Of a DNA stretch of 64,000 bases, positions 8,761 through 19,651 are shown one piece after another. The stretch is taken from the NCBI GenBank assembly GCA_964019415.1, contig OZ025883.1, forward strand, positions 2,456,086 through 2,520,085. The letters are read 5' to 3'. Source of the stretch: Ianthella basta. Taxonomy: Eukaryota > Porifera > Demospongiae > Verongiida > Ianthellidae. A model generated the notes under the pieces. It was not told the origin of the DNA, did not search any database, and saw nothing but the letters and a program-made list of their open reading frames with translations. The position numbers and the translations under genes are program-made. How positions within the stretch are numbered: the first letter of the stretch is position 1; each line of letters starts with the position of its first letter.

Positions 8761-11047
8761 ATGGAGATGGCTCTTCGGAGTGCTTGTTATGATGGTATCT
8801 TGGAGGAAGTGAGGCGGCTAATTCAAGATGGCCATAATGTGAACACCAGAAGTGGGTTTTACAGCACGACATCTTTAATGGCGGCAGCTAGGAGGGGTCA
8901 TGGCCAAGTGGTGGAGGAGCTCATCAGAGAAGGTGCTCTTGTGAATGTAAAGGACCATAGACAACTAACTGCCCTTTACTATGCCAGCTGTAATGGTCAT
9001 TGTAGTGTTGTGAAAACACTGTGCGCAGCTGGTGCAGACACCAATGTACAAGATCAATGGGAAGAGACCCCACTGATGAGGGCAGCTAAGGAGGGTAGGG
9101 ATGAAATGGTGTGTGAACTGATTAGAGGAGGTGCAAGTGTGAATGTTGCCACTAGCCAGTGGTGGTGTTGGGGGATAGCTGCTGGCTCAACAGCCCTGCA
9201 TTTGGCTGCTAAATACAATAGGATTAAATGTGGGGTTCTCCTTGTGGAGGCAGGAGCGAATATGACAGTAAGGAACAAGGACTCCAAATCTCCGCTGGAC
9301 CTTGCATCAAGCAACTTCCGACAAGCTGTTCAACAGGCACAGTCTTTCTCTACCAAGCACATTGTAGCAGTAATTGGCAATGCTGAACATGGCAAGAGTA
9401 CACTGATAGCAGCTCTGCAAGCCGAGGGCAAAAGCATCTTCAAGAGAGTCACCAATAGGTTTACACAAGTGGAGGTCATTAGACAACGCACAGCTGGAAT
9501 TGAAGCAGTCCAGTTCTCCAGTCGTAAATATGGACAGACATTGTTCTACGACTTTGCCGGTCAGGCTGATTACCACGGCCCTCATCAGTCCTTCTTGGAG
9601 GCCATCCTGAGCAAGCCAGGAGTGTTTGTGTCCCTATTACTTCTGGTAAAGGCAACTAATGAGGAAGATATCATCACACAGCAAATCGTTCACTGGCTGC
9701 AACCTCTAGCTCTTATGTCAGTTCCATGCATTCCACAAGTGATCCTGGTTGGCAGTTTCCTGGACCAAGTAAAATCCAAAGAGGAAGCAACAAAAAAGCT
9801 ACTGCAATGCGCTCAGTCAGTGCAGGAGGAGTTCCCTTTCAACATCCAAGGTCCTTGTCTCCTGGACTGCCGCAAGCCTGAATCTGAGGGTATCAGACAG
9901 ATTTGTGCCTACTTTGAAGAGATTCCACCTCTTCAGCTATACCCTGACACTCTCTCATACAACCTACACTGGGTCATAGCACAAGTCAAGAAAGTATTCT
10001 CTGTTCCGGCCATCACACTCCACACCTTCCAGTCCTGGGTACTTGAGAATGCTGAACTGCTCCCTAGGAATTTACCCCCACCTGAGGAGATGTGCCGTGA
10101 CCTAACTGCAGTTGGTCATACCCTCTTTCTCCCCAACAGGCAGGACCCCTCCCAAAGTTGGCTTATTGTGAACCTCCAAGCTGTTCTCCACAACGTGTAT
10201 GGCACCCTATTCAGTGGGTCTCAGGGCAAGGTCAACCAGTTTGGTCTCTTCCACTGCGGTCAGCTGGCTAAGCTATTTCCCAAAATGGATCAAGCAATGA
10301 TCCAAGAGGTCCTTATCAGCCTCAATTTCTGCATCCAGGTTGATGCAAGGATACTACGAGAAGACCTTGTGAAGCTAACTGCCAGTACTGAGGGAGAGGG
10401 ATGGCTGTACTTCCCTGCTCTGGTGTCAGCCCGACCTCCTAAGCTCTTCCTAAAGGATGCTGACCCACACCACCTCCAGTGGGTGTGCTGGCAACTGAGG
10501 ACAGTGGAGAAGCACCTCATCTCAGCACATCTCCTCCAATCCATCATCCTCCGTCTTGCAGCCAATCATGTGTTCACCCATGAGTTACCCGGTGCGAGAG
10601 AGTACTGCTGCATTATTTGGGTGAATGGCCTTTCCTGGAGGTCCACCAGAGGTGTGGACATAGCAGTCCAGATAAATGACAGCAGTGTGGCCCAGGTTGT
10701 TGGACGCAGCAAGACAGGACCGGAGAGACTTCTCCGATACATGTCAACCATTGTCCAAGATGTCATCAAGACAACCACCCAACTGTCACCAAAGCTGAAG
10801 GCCACATCCTACATCGTCCACCCGTACACACCTGCTATGTTGGAGGACACCAAAGCCCCTCCTCCTGATTCCTTGTATCCTGTTTCAAGTATCATTCGTT
10901 GCATCAGTGATGGAGACAACCATGTTCTATCTCGCCAACGTGTTGGCTGTCTTCCCAATCAGATGAGTCTCTCAGAGTTGTTTGGAGGCTGGTCTCCTTC
11001 TCTGTCAGTTGTACAAGACATGGACTTTAAGAGGGAGCCACAGAGTG
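8761..11047 (+). CDS. Ankyrin-Roc-COR GTPase, large exon of gene copy 1
   Basis: This is the first coding exon (exon starts 8727, ATG 8761). Residues 1-190 are about five ankyrin repeats (motifs such as TALHLAAKYNR). Residues 202-380 form a Roc GTPase with P-loop G206-NAEHGKST-214, switch motif DFAGQ at 264-268 and GSFLD at 331-335 in the G4 position, where ROCO proteins usually have THxD. A COR region spans about 390-600, and an unassigned beta-rich tail runs to residue 762. The layout resembles DAPK1 without its kinase. The exon ends in phase 1 at cagagtg/gtgagt and is joined to linker, CARD and Death exons. ROCO proteins are GTPase switches that dimerise through COR; the exact role here is unknown. 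With exon 12006-12122 skipped the gene has 997 codons. Confidence 0.88.
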
Positions 11048-11208
11048 GTGAGTGTGTGTTTCCTCTTCCTGTGCGATGGAATCAATTCCTTCAATGTACC
11101 TCCTTATTGTACCCTCATATACATGCAAGGGCCACCCATTCAACTAGTATGATGTGGTGTTGACTAGCGTAAAGGTTGGACACTTGCTTCCTCCTTCTGT
11201 ACCTGCAG

Positions 11209-11325
11209 CTTCATTCTCTTCAGACCTGCCCTCAGTACCGTCATCCACCAGCTCCCAAAGTGGAGCTACCACTGCTGACAAGGGACCCTCCCCAGAGATG
11301 GAGGCACTGCCTACAACACAGCAAG
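11209..11325 (+). CDS. Linker exon 1 of gene copy 1 (117 nt)
   Basis: The exon encodes 39 residues rich in Ser, Pro and Thr (SSDLPSVPSS, then a short ATTADKGPSPEM motif and TTQQ). It begins and ends in phase 1. The same exon recurs before each domain exon in this gene family, and the intron that follows (gtatgctccatgcagtgtc) is duplicated with it. It is probably a flexible spacer between domains. Confidence 0.8.
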
Positions 11326-11601
11326 GTATGCTCCATGCAGTGTCACTACACACAAGTGCACCTCACAGTGTATCGAGTGTGGGAGGTGTGTCCCTACTGT
11401 CTCTGATGGAGTCTCATGCAATCTACTAACCCCAAGTGTCATGTGCATGGTGACCCCTTATTGCACAGAGGAGGTTTGGTGTGTGGCTCAGTAAGCCAGT
11501 GACATTCAGATTTTGTGGTGATGCTAAATGAGGAATTCCCCCTTCTGCTGCCCTAGCATGTTATCAGGTTTGTGTACTATGTGTCTTCCCTTTCCATGAA
11601 G

Positions 11602-11883
11602 CTGTACAAGTTCTTGATCTATTTCGGGACCAGTTCATTGAGGAAATGGATGCTAATGCTGTCGTCCTGGAACTTCTTCACAACAATATCATTGATAGAG
11701 GTGATGAGAGGAGGATCGCAGCAAACACTAACCCAACACCGCAGAATCAGTTTCTTCATTTGATATTGAAGGAGAAGTGTACTGAGGATGCCTTTGAGAC
11801 TGTCTGTGACATCATCACTGCAGTTAAGGGCAACCCTAAAATGAAAGTGTTGGGCGAATCTATGAAGAGGAGACTGGAGACAG
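11602..11883 (+). CDS. CARD-like exon of gene copy 1
   Basis: This is a 94-codon phase 1-1 exon. It contains the sequence FRDQFIEEMDANAVVLEL, a helix-rich stretch through FLHLILKEKCTEDAFETVC and ends in MKRRLETG. Length, helix pattern and the REGD-like IIDRGDERR turn suit a CARD of the death-fold superfamily, which makes homotypic contacts in apoptotic and inflammatory assemblies. The CARD call is from pattern recognition and not from an alignment. Confidence 0.75.
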
Positions 11884-12005
11884 GTGGGTATATGTGCGTG
11901 GGTACATGTGGCTGTGTCTGTGTATGGGAGTGTTGTGTGCAGTGTGCACAGATGTGTGTGTTACTTAATATTTTAACCAATCACTGCTCTGTTTTTGCTT
12001 TGCAG

Positions 12006-12122
12006 CTCCACTCTCTTCAGACCTGCCCTCAGTACTGTCATCCTCCAGCTCCCAAAGCAGAGCTACCACTGCTGACAAGGGACCCTCCCCATAGATGGAG
12101 GCACTGACTGCAACACAATAAG
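12006..12122 (+). pseudogene. Decayed second linker exon of gene copy 1, two stops
   Basis: Same length and splice sites as the other linker exons. In the phase-1 frame it has TAG where others read GAG (PSPEM) and TAA where others read CAG (TQQ). Skipping it keeps frame because both edges are phase 1. Including it would truncate the protein after the CARD and lose the Death domain. Confidence 0.85.
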
Positions 12123-12475
12123 GTATGCTCCATGCAGTGTCACTGCACACGAGTGCACCTCACAGTGTACCGAGTGTGGGAGGTGTGTGTGTGCATGTGT
12201 GTGCTGACATGAGCTCTTCATATTGTAGTGGAACCTGGCTATTCTGGACATCTTTGGGACAGGCCTATGTGTCCTGATTAGAGAGGTGGTGTTGCCTCTT
12301 GTCTGTGGCACTGAAATAGGACAGTTGGTAGTGTCCTCATTATATACAGGTTCTTAATTCTGGTGTCCTATATTTTTAAAAGGTGTAGCTATGTGTGAAT
12401 GCATACTTGTAGGGGTTATAACATCACACTAGTGAGTGGTTCCTAACACCTACTCTGGTCTCATCAACTTCTCAG

Positions 12476-12783
12476 ATGGACACACCCACTTCACTATTGA
12501 CTCCGCCCCCACCTTACAAGCCATCAGGAAGTTCATTGTCCGTGAAGTTGCTGAGCACTGGAGCCTAATAGCCGTCTACCTTGGTTTTGAATCCTCTGCT
12601 ATCATGATGACCAAGACTGACCAAAGTGAGCGTGATTGCACAGCAATGTTTGAGCAGTGGTTGTCATGGGAACCAGGGACAGGCAAGAAAGAGAGAACTT
12701 GGCAAAATGTGTTTTCAGCAGTAGAGTATGCTGGACATGAAGCCTTCTCACAGCAACTCAAGACAAAGCTCCAGGGAACTTAG
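12476..12783 (+). CDS. Death-domain terminal exon of gene copy 1
   Basis: Acceptor cttctcag, phase 1, TAG stop at 12781-12783, about 102 residues. The core reads FIVREVAEHWSLIAVYLGF, then MFEQWLSWEPG and TWQNVFSAVEYAGHE, a typical six-helix Death domain with the conserved W in helix 3-5 positions. The other copies stop at an equivalent TGA just downstream of the Gln-rich C-terminus. Death domains recruit partners with matching death folds. Confidence 0.85.
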
Positions 12784-12959
12784 ACCCCAGCAGTACAGAA
12801 CTCCCAGTACATTGTAACTATACACACACACTACTAGTATATTGTGTTGGTGTGTTCACTTGTATCTTAATTGTATGTTTTGTAAAAAAAAATGTTGCCA
12901 ACTATCCTCTATAATGATATTTATGATTCGCCATGCAAGCAAAATGCAAGCTAATATAA

Positions 12960-13660
12960 TTTGTCACTGAATTCTGCACAGTATCTAAGTATTCCACGTG
13001 CTCGAGGACTGGATCGGAGGAGCGGTTTTGCGAACGCTGGACTTCACTCTGCGTCCCAAAGTATGTTCTGTAGCGGGGTTCGAGGTGAAGACTGTGACGG
13101 CACATGCGGGGAATTATAAGGAATGAGCTAGCGTTTGATTCTGCAGCGGACGTCTCTCTTCTCCAGTGAGTCGGCCCCAGTCTTTCATAGTCTTCCCGGA
13201 CCACTTGACATTCTATTTCTTAATTGTATGTCTTGTAAAGGTTTTGCTGCCAACTGTCCTCTATAGTAATATGCATGATCCGCAATGCAAGCGAAATGCC
13301 AGCTTAATTCGTCACGTGCATGCACTAAATTCTGCACAGCTGCGAAGTATTCCACGTGCTAGAGGACTGCATGGATCGGAGGAGTTTTTGGGTCGGATCG
13401 GTTTTGCCAAAGCTGGCCATGGAGTTCACTTTGCGTCCCAAAGTATGTTCTGCTCGGGTGAAGAACACATCCCGTGATGGCACATACGGGGATTTATATG
13501 GAACGAGCAAGCGTTTGGTTCTGCACGGACGTCTCTCTTCTCCAGTGATCATGAGTCGGCCCCAGTCGTTCATAGTCTTCCCGGACCACTTGATAGTCAC
13601 TAATGGACGCGCTCTGGAGGGCCGTAGACCTCGAGCCGGCGGGAGAGTGAGTTGTGGGCG
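12960..13660 (+). other. Locally duplicated exon-like block downstream of gene copy 1
   Basis: Two tandem versions (about 12905-13205 and 13255-13660) share the segment ending in ctctcttctccagtgagtcggcc or close to it. The second has an open frame from ATG 13552: MSRPQSFIVFPDHLIV, TNGRALEGRRPRAGG, ending at a donor aga/gtgagt. Related sequences follow every gene copy (29880-30010, 43370-43470, 55500-55640). It may be the first exon of an unrecognised neighbour gene. Most copies lack the ATG. The rest of 13661-14780 shows no gene. Confidence 0.35.
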
Positions 13661-14098
13661 GAATGCACCAGTTTTCTCACCAGGTATTAGCTAGCGGTTT
13701 AGCCGGTTTTCCAAGTCACCAACTATTAGCGTCCCCTTCAAGTCTTGATGTGTAATACATAGAGGAGAGTAACTAGGATGTGGAGGGCACGGAGGCGTTT
13801 ATTGTAATGTGTAGCTAGGCTAAGCTTTGTTGTATAGTGTCAAGTCCTACCTGTAGTGAGATATATAGTATTTGAGAATTAGTGAGGTGAGGTACGTGTC
13901 TCCTTTTTCTTGAGGTGGTAGTCAGTGCTAGTTCCTCCGGCACTGTAGTGTCTCCTCTCCCCATGTCCACACCATTCTGTGTAGTTTGGAGCAGCTGTGC
14001 TGTAATCATAGACACTGAGTTTGTGTGCTATCCAGTGGTTTGGGGTGTGTTGTTCACGATTGCACAATTCCCAATGCACACATGCCAGAGTGTCAATG

Positions 14099-14174
14099 AG
14101 AGTTCTGATTGGTCCATAGGTCAATTGACCTGTAGCAATGACATGCCTCTGAGCCACTGACCAATCAGAACTCT
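14099..14174. repeat. Small hairpin with 16-bp perfect stems
   Basis: AGAGTTCTGATTGGTC at 14099-14114 is exactly complementary to 14159-14174. The loop contains a second palindrome AGGTCAATTGACCT. It could be a small MITE remnant. Confidence 0.7.
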
Positions 14175-14434
14175 GCTAGCCTCATGTAGGTGTTTTGTGT
14201 GTTGTGCAGTCGTGGCCAAGATACCCCAAGCCCACTGTAACTGTGTCCATCTGGTATGTGATGTGACATGAGGTGAGCTGGGGTCACTCTCCTGTCACCT
14301 TAAAGGTGTTGTAATCCCCAGTTGAGGGTGGTCCGGAGCAAACCCACTCTCCAAGGGTCAGCTGCACCCTTTGCTGGTTGTTCTGGCTGAGGTACACCCG
14401 TAACTGTAGACACATGGTAGTCTGGTCCAGGCAC

Positions 14435-14437
<3 letters not shown>

Positions 14438-14468
<31 letters not shown>
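14438..14468. repeat. (TA)n tract running into (GT)n
   Basis: An alternating TA run of about 30 bp followed by a short GT run. Confidence 0.9.
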
Positions 14469-14478
<10 letters not shown>

Positions 14479-14800
14479 CAGTCCTTCAACACTCCTTTCT
14501 GTGGTCACCACACACTGCACCCCCTTACTAGGCTGGTGCCCGGCCAGCCCCCCACCCCCACCTTAATTGCCGTCATCACCTGTAATGATTACTGAGCGTC
14601 TCGTGTACATTCCAGGGGGTTCCTCCTTTGCCCAGCCTGCCCCAGTCCTTCCGGTTGTGTTAACCTTATTTATGTCCATTAATATGACATGTGATTGTAT
14701 GCATGTCTGTTGCCAATGTGTACACATCCCATTTGGTATGTTTGTAATGTACAGTGTGTTGTGTCCTACCACCAGACTCCCCTCACACTGTGTACAGGTG

Positions 14801-14957
14801 AAGGAGACTAGGAAGGGGCTGTACCACAGTGAGTCAGGTGTGAAGAAAATGGCCGTCAGACATCACCTCAGTGTGAGCTCCTATGCAATTGAGTAAAGTC
14901 TCAGCTTGCTCTCAGGAGAGAGTGTCAAGAGGCAGGACTTTGTCAAGTTGGATGAAG
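14801..14957 (+). pseudogene. Unidentified exon fragment (VKET...SLYDSESG), copy 1
   Basis: After a tgtgtacag acceptor the frame reads VKETRKGLYHSESGVKKMAV then RHHLS and a stop; the expected continuation VKRQDFVKLDE before a donor is out of frame. Copies are at 32649-32798 and 43473-43648. All seem broken. I do not recognise the parent gene. From 15000 to 16430 there are shared intergenic repeats and one MITE-like palindrome but no gene. Confidence 0.45.
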
Positions 14958-16229
14958 GTAGGGGAGATTTGGGTGTGGGAACCAGTGGGGTGAAGATTTG
15001 GGTCTGGGGACCAGTGAGTGTGATAGATGTTTGTGTTAAAAGTCAAAATTGTACACTATTGAGGGACAGTAATTCATCTTGGCTTTGGAAGGAATGAGAG
15101 TAGAGAGTGTTCACTAAAGATGGCTACCTACTCCAGTTAATGCCTATTTACCAATAGCTGCAGGTCTGTAGGAAGCATTTAAAATGTGATGTGGCCAGCT
15201 GAAAATTATTTTTTGGTGTCACAGGTCACAATGGTGCTGCTATACGAAGAGCTTTTGAGCTTTCACTGCATCAGCCATTACCAGAAGTGAGGCTGAGTAT
15301 CGTGTAAGCTCTAATTTTCACTGGACTATAATATTGGGAATCACCGCTTAGAAGGGTAATTTGTGATTTTATTTTCAGGAATGTTCACCAAGTTACTTGT
15401 ATTGCTAAAGTTTTGTGCATTATGTTTGTTATAATAAGATGCAAATGGTTGTATAATACAGTATTCAATTTACTGTATACAGTCACATGGCTTGTTTCAA
15501 CAGGAGGTGATTAATGTGATGTACGCATGTGCCAAAGGTCGAGTTAAACAATTTCTTGAGTCTGCCTGTCATTGTGCAGAAGTACAAAACAGATAACCTT
15601 TCTGCGGCCTTGCAGCACAATTTACATCTATGTTAAATTTTATTTCTTTTCACTAAGTTTTACAATTTTCTGGCTGTCTTTGTGATTAGCAGTCATAACA
15701 GTATTCGCTCTGAAGAATGGATACTGTTACAGTATGTACATGGTAAATTTCTTAATTGGTCTTTCACGTGTCTGAACAGCTGCCAGTATCAATTGCTTAT
15801 CATCTGCATTAAAGTGCAAGTTGTTACACCACTTGTAAGACCATGCATGGTGCCATGTTTGCTACAGAAGGTGCAGCAATGCCACGGTCATGTGACTGGT
15901 TATCACAGAGCCAGGACCATATAATGGCAAGGGTTAGGGTTTCAGGCCAGGGCAGCCAGGCCAGCCTTCCCCATGACAGCATGCATGCAACACATGCATA
16001 CATTCTTCTCTCTCATGCACACACACATATGTTACATACATAGCTCAATCTGCATGTATGTCTAAGGTAGTTCAGTACAGTTAAAATGCTGCACATTCAC
16101 ATTATCTTTTATGCATGAGTGTTTAGGCACTGCATGCATAGTGAAAGGCCTTCCGTACAATTGCTGTATGGAAGGAAAGGAAGTTATATAGTCAGTGAAT
16201 CCATTGTAGCAGTGCACACTAGCCAAAGT

Positions 16230-16335
16230 TAACAGTTATTCAGACGTTTCAGTGACATTACAGTAACCTTCATCAGTGATTAAGGTGACTGTAAGGTGAC
16301 TGCATGCAATGTCACCGAAATGTTCGAGCATTTGT
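16230..16335 (-). mobile_element. Palindromic insertion, family C, with hammerhead-like core
   Basis: On the minus strand 16243-16276 contains an intact CTGATGA (RC at 16270-16276), a partly paired stem II around GGTTAC/GTCACT, then GAAAC and GTC (RC of 16243-16250). Flanking bases give a stem I with one mismatch. The + strand arm has GGTGAC/GTCACC and GAAA but a damaged CTGA box. It looks like a decayed head-to-head pair. Element ends were not fixed. Confidence 0.6.
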
Positions 16336-16859
16336 TAGCTGCCCACACCTTCCAACAGACACAGAGAGCAGCCCACTCACAACACACAACACAACACTCT
16401 CTCATTGTGTCTAAGAACACACACCACTGTGATGGTGCCAATCACACTTGGGACTTACCCTTTGCAGCTTGACCACGCCAACACACACCCCCACCCCCAC
16501 CTACACACCACCACCTATACACTCCACCCTACACACCCCCACCCTCACCCTCACCCCACCCCCAACTTTGGCTAGTGTGCACCAAGCTACAATGGGCAAT
16601 TTTCCTAGCCACTGCAGTTCTCTACAAACAAGTCAGTGAATAATACACAAGTTAACTGTAAGCTAAACAGTTGCATTTCCTATAAAGCTTTGCTAACACA
16701 CTTTCCTTCACTTGGCCATTCAGCAGTTGCCAATGAAGCTTTCAGCATGCATTAAGTAAATTATATCCCTTTTATTCCTTTATATATCCCATTTCTGTAT
16801 AGTAATATTGCATATATAGTACAGGCTAGCTTAGACAGTGTAATAGTGTTTAGGATGGA

Positions 16860-17070
16860 GGTGGAGTGGGGGTGGAGGTGTGTAGGGTGGGGGTATGTAG
16901 GTGGGGTGTATAGGGTGGGAGTGTTTAGGGTGGGGGTGAGGGTGAGGGTGTGGGTGGGAATAGGGGAGGGGGTGTGTAGGGTGGGGGTGGGGTGAGGGTG
17001 AGGGTGGGGGTGTGTAGGGTGGAGTGTATAGGTGGTGGTGTGTAGGTGGGGGTGGGGGTGTGTGTTGGCG
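16860..17070. repeat. GGGGTGTGTAGGGTG-type minisatellite
   Basis: G-rich imperfect tandem units of about 15-20 bp. A C-rich reverse-complement counterpart lies at 16470-16562, so the two form an inverted pair with about 300 bp between them, and the outer flanks (around 16437-16470 and 17070-17110) are complementary too. Confidence 0.75.
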
Positions 17071-17197
17071 TGGTCAAGCTGCAAAGGGTAAGTCCCAAGT
17101 GTGATTGGCACCATCACAGTGGTGTGTGTTCTTAGACACAATGAGAGAGTGTTGTGTTGTGTGTTGTGAGTGGGCTGCTCTCTGTGTCTGTTTGAAG

Positions 17198-17338
17198 GTG
17201 TGGGCGGCCACAAGGAGGATCTCCAAGAATGATTGGGTAGAGTGGTTGTGTCAGCTTGGAGTGGAGCTGCTGAAGAAGTCCCCTAGCCCCACCCCGCGTT
17301 CCTGTTGGCTCTTGCTCAAGTGTACAGCCACTTCCTCA
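17198..17338 (+). pseudogene. mTOR: mTOR FAT-domain exon fragment (VWAA...), copy 2, frameshifted
   Basis: The frame VWAATRRISKNDWVEWLCQL is intact but two bases are missing compared with the 143-nt copies, so CWALAQ is read out of frame near the end. Acceptor tttgaag and a weak donor ca/gtgggt remain. Confidence 0.8.
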
Positions 17339-17626
17339 GTGGGTGGAGTGTGTGAGTGTGAGTGTGAGAGTAACTGGTGTGGTGCTTGATGGTGAGCGGC
17401 TATACATTGACCAAGCTCACCTCCCCTATAGCTAACTCTGCTCCCCCGGCCTCTGCCACTCCTTCCTCCCCTCCTACTTTATCCCTCACTCCACCTCCTC
17501 TTTTGCTCCTTTATTCCCTACCCCCTCCCCTTTCCCACGTGCACCTGCCCCTCTCTCCTGGAGTAAAGATATCAGTTTTTGCCATCATGACATGTCCAAT
17601 CACATGTCCTGTTTCTTGTTCCTCAG

Positions 17627-17732
17627 GTAACGACTTCCCCCATGGGAAGGGCATTGATGTGTGTTGTCAAGTGCAGCTGCTGATTGATCAAGCCACTTCA
17701 CATGAGAACCTCTGCCAGTGCTACATCGGATG
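17627..17732 (+). pseudogene. mTOR: mTOR FATC exon fragment, copy 2
   Basis: 106 nt, open, with intact acceptor cctcag and donor atg/gtgagt. It encodes [12 protein letters not shown] and ends in NLCQCYIGW. Among the five copies this and 5275-5380 are the best preserved. No terminal CPFW exon is seen. Confidence 0.88.
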
Positions 17733-17977
17733 GTGAGTGTGTGGTCCCCTTGGGTGTTGATGTGTGTGGAAGGGGGAAATGTGCAATGTGTGTTACACCT
17801 CCCACTCTGGCCCTCCCACCCCTCCCATCCCCTCTGCCCCTCCCACCCTTCCCATCCCCTCTGCCCCTCCCACCCCTCGCCTTTGCCTCTCCCACCCCTC
17901 CCCCTCTGCTCCCGCCCCTCCCACCCTTCCCCCTTTGTCCCTCCTCACTCCCCTCTGCCCCTCCCACCCCTCCCCTC

Positions 17978-18062
17978 TAGTCTCACGTAGCCAGACTGCT
18001 TTCCAACCAATGATGTCATGATATACAATGGAGGGGAGAAGCGGTCTGGCTACGTGAGACTA
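17978..18062. mobile_element. 81-bp MITE with 17-bp perfect TIRs and TA duplication
   Basis: GTCTCACGTAGCCAGAC at 17980-17996 is exactly complementary to 18044-18060, with TA on both outer sides. It has landed inside the C/T-rich array and is not present in the arrays at 5510, 35128 or 61355. Confidence 0.9.
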
Positions 18063-18280
18063 CCCTCCCCTCTGCCCCATTCACCCCTCCTCTTTGCTCC
18101 TCCCACCCCTCCCCTCTGCCCCTCAAACCCCTCCTCATCTGCCCCTCCCTCTCCTTTTTCCAGCTGCTGTTAGTGTAGTGTGTGTTACAGTACTCCTCTT
18201 CATGCATGCTGTACAAGTCACTCACTGACTTAGTGACTTTGAGTGAAATATCTCTCTCACCTGTCTCCCCTGTGCGTGTG

Positions 18281-18308
18281 CACACACGCACGCACACACA
18301 CACACATA

Positions 18309-18394
<86 letters not shown>
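18281..18394. repeat. (CA)n microsatellite
   Basis: Long CA run with a few interruptions at the left edge. The same position after the C/T array is occupied by CA runs at 5994, 35487 and, much shorter, 61765. Confidence 0.95.
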
Positions 18395-18398
<4 letters not shown>

Positions 18399-18565
18399 TC
18401 CCTTTTGATGAAATCCTGAACAGTGTATAGTGTAAACTCTGTTGAAATTGAATTCATAGTTTTAGGCCTCATCATCATGATCAGTTGACAATTCAAATTC
18501 TTTTGACATTGATTCTACAATGTTTAGGCCTTCTGGCTGTCCCTCAATGTTGCATGTGTTGTGTC

Positions 18566-18613
18566 TGTTAGCTGTGGAGACACATGAGGAAGGAGACCAT
18601 GTTGAAAGTAGTC
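18566..18613 (+). pseudogene. Unidentified exon-like fragment (VETxEEGDHVESSL)
   Basis: A short open stretch after cttagctg-like sequence, reading VETHEEGDHVESSLAH. Copies at 35697 and 61908 read VETDEKGDHVESSLAC and VETDEEGDHVESSLAC, the frame and the acidic motif being kept. Too short to identify. From 18614 to 19430 nothing else is recognised apart from a short tandem duplication of a 23-bp unit (cagtcactagtgacatggac) near 18830-18870. Confidence 0.3.
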
Positions 18614-19434
18614 TGGCTCACTAGACCCCCCTTCACATCTCCTCTTCCACCACCACTCAATAATGTGGAGTAGGGTCTAGTGTTCCAGACCATGTTGTAA
18701 GGTGAACCCCAAGAGGAGGGAGTGCCCATAATGCAGGAATGTCTGGTACTGAGCTTGAGACTAATGGGGGACTTATACGTATGGCATTGCATGAAGGTAT
18801 GTTGGAATCCCTAAAACATACAGGTGACAGTCACTAGTGACATGGACCAGTCACTAGTGACATGGACCAGTCACTAAGTGTAGAGTCAACAAAGTATGTT
18901 TGTTCCACGTGACTGTGCACATGCATGGCTAAAGTACAGATCAATATTTGGGTTCATAATATTATTATGATGCAACATCAGGGAAAGTTCCCATGCTCAT
19001 GACTGTGGTGTGGCTGTCACTGAGTTGTCATAGCTAATATATTCTGTAAGAACCCATGACGTGTCACTTTTCATAGCTGTCTTCTGCTCTGGTATATAGC
19101 TAGTCACAAATACCTATTCATTGCATGCAATAGTCAGTATTGTGGTTTAGCTCTGTTAGCATAACCCTCCCCCATGACAGCCCAAGAAACAGGCACTTCC
19201 AGTATCTGTCGTGCTAGTTCACACACCAGGTCTCTTTAGTCAGGAATCCAGTTATAAGATCTCCATCTGACACAAGAGTATATAGCTAGCTATTTCACCC
19301 TACACACCCTCTGAGTCCCCACATCTCCATCTGACACAAGAGTAGCTATTTCACCCTACACACTCTATCCCTATCCCATCCTGCCCACCCTCAGATGTTG
19401 GCTGACTAGCTATGACCACTTGTCTCTGCTGTAG

Positions 19435-19488
19435 AAGGTGGAAGTGTTTGAGCACACAGTGGAGAGCACTCAGGATGAACTCCAGTAG
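19435..19488 (+). pseudogene. mTOR: mTOR kinase-domain exon fragment (KVEVFEHTVEST), copy 1
   Basis: After acceptor ctgtag the frame is KVEVFEHTVESTQDELQ then TAG. In mTOR the matching segment KVEVFEHAVNNTAGDDLAKLLW continues. The homology ends at DEL, and the promoter of the next ankyrin/ROCO gene starts about 100 bp on. The same junction is seen at 35948, 49215 and 62707. Confidence 0.82.
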
Positions 19489-19584
19489 TTACAACCTGTG
19501 ACATTGTTATGTGTACCACCAAAGGACACTGCAGTCACTGCTGTAGCTAAATGTGCGTGTTTCAAATCATATGCGCACTCGTTA

Positions 19585-19627
19585 TGACGTCATTTGCGCG
19601 AGTCCATTTTTTCGTTGCTATATATAG
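19585..19627 (+). promoter_or_regulatory. Core promoter of gene copy 2: CRE and TATA
   Basis: TGACGTCA lies at 19585-19592 and TATATATAG at 19619-19627. Six bases after the TATA box a 3.5-kb insertion begins, which separates this core from the rest of exon 1 at 23146. Transcription from this core would start inside the inserted element. Confidence 0.7.
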
Positions 19628-19651
19628 TAGTCAGTTCGACCTTAGTCTGGT

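Noticed and set aside
18281..18394. CA and GT repeats as a CRISPR array or telomere-like repeat
   Set aside because: They are plain dinucleotide microsatellites with no spacers, and the surroundings are eukaryotic intronic DNA.
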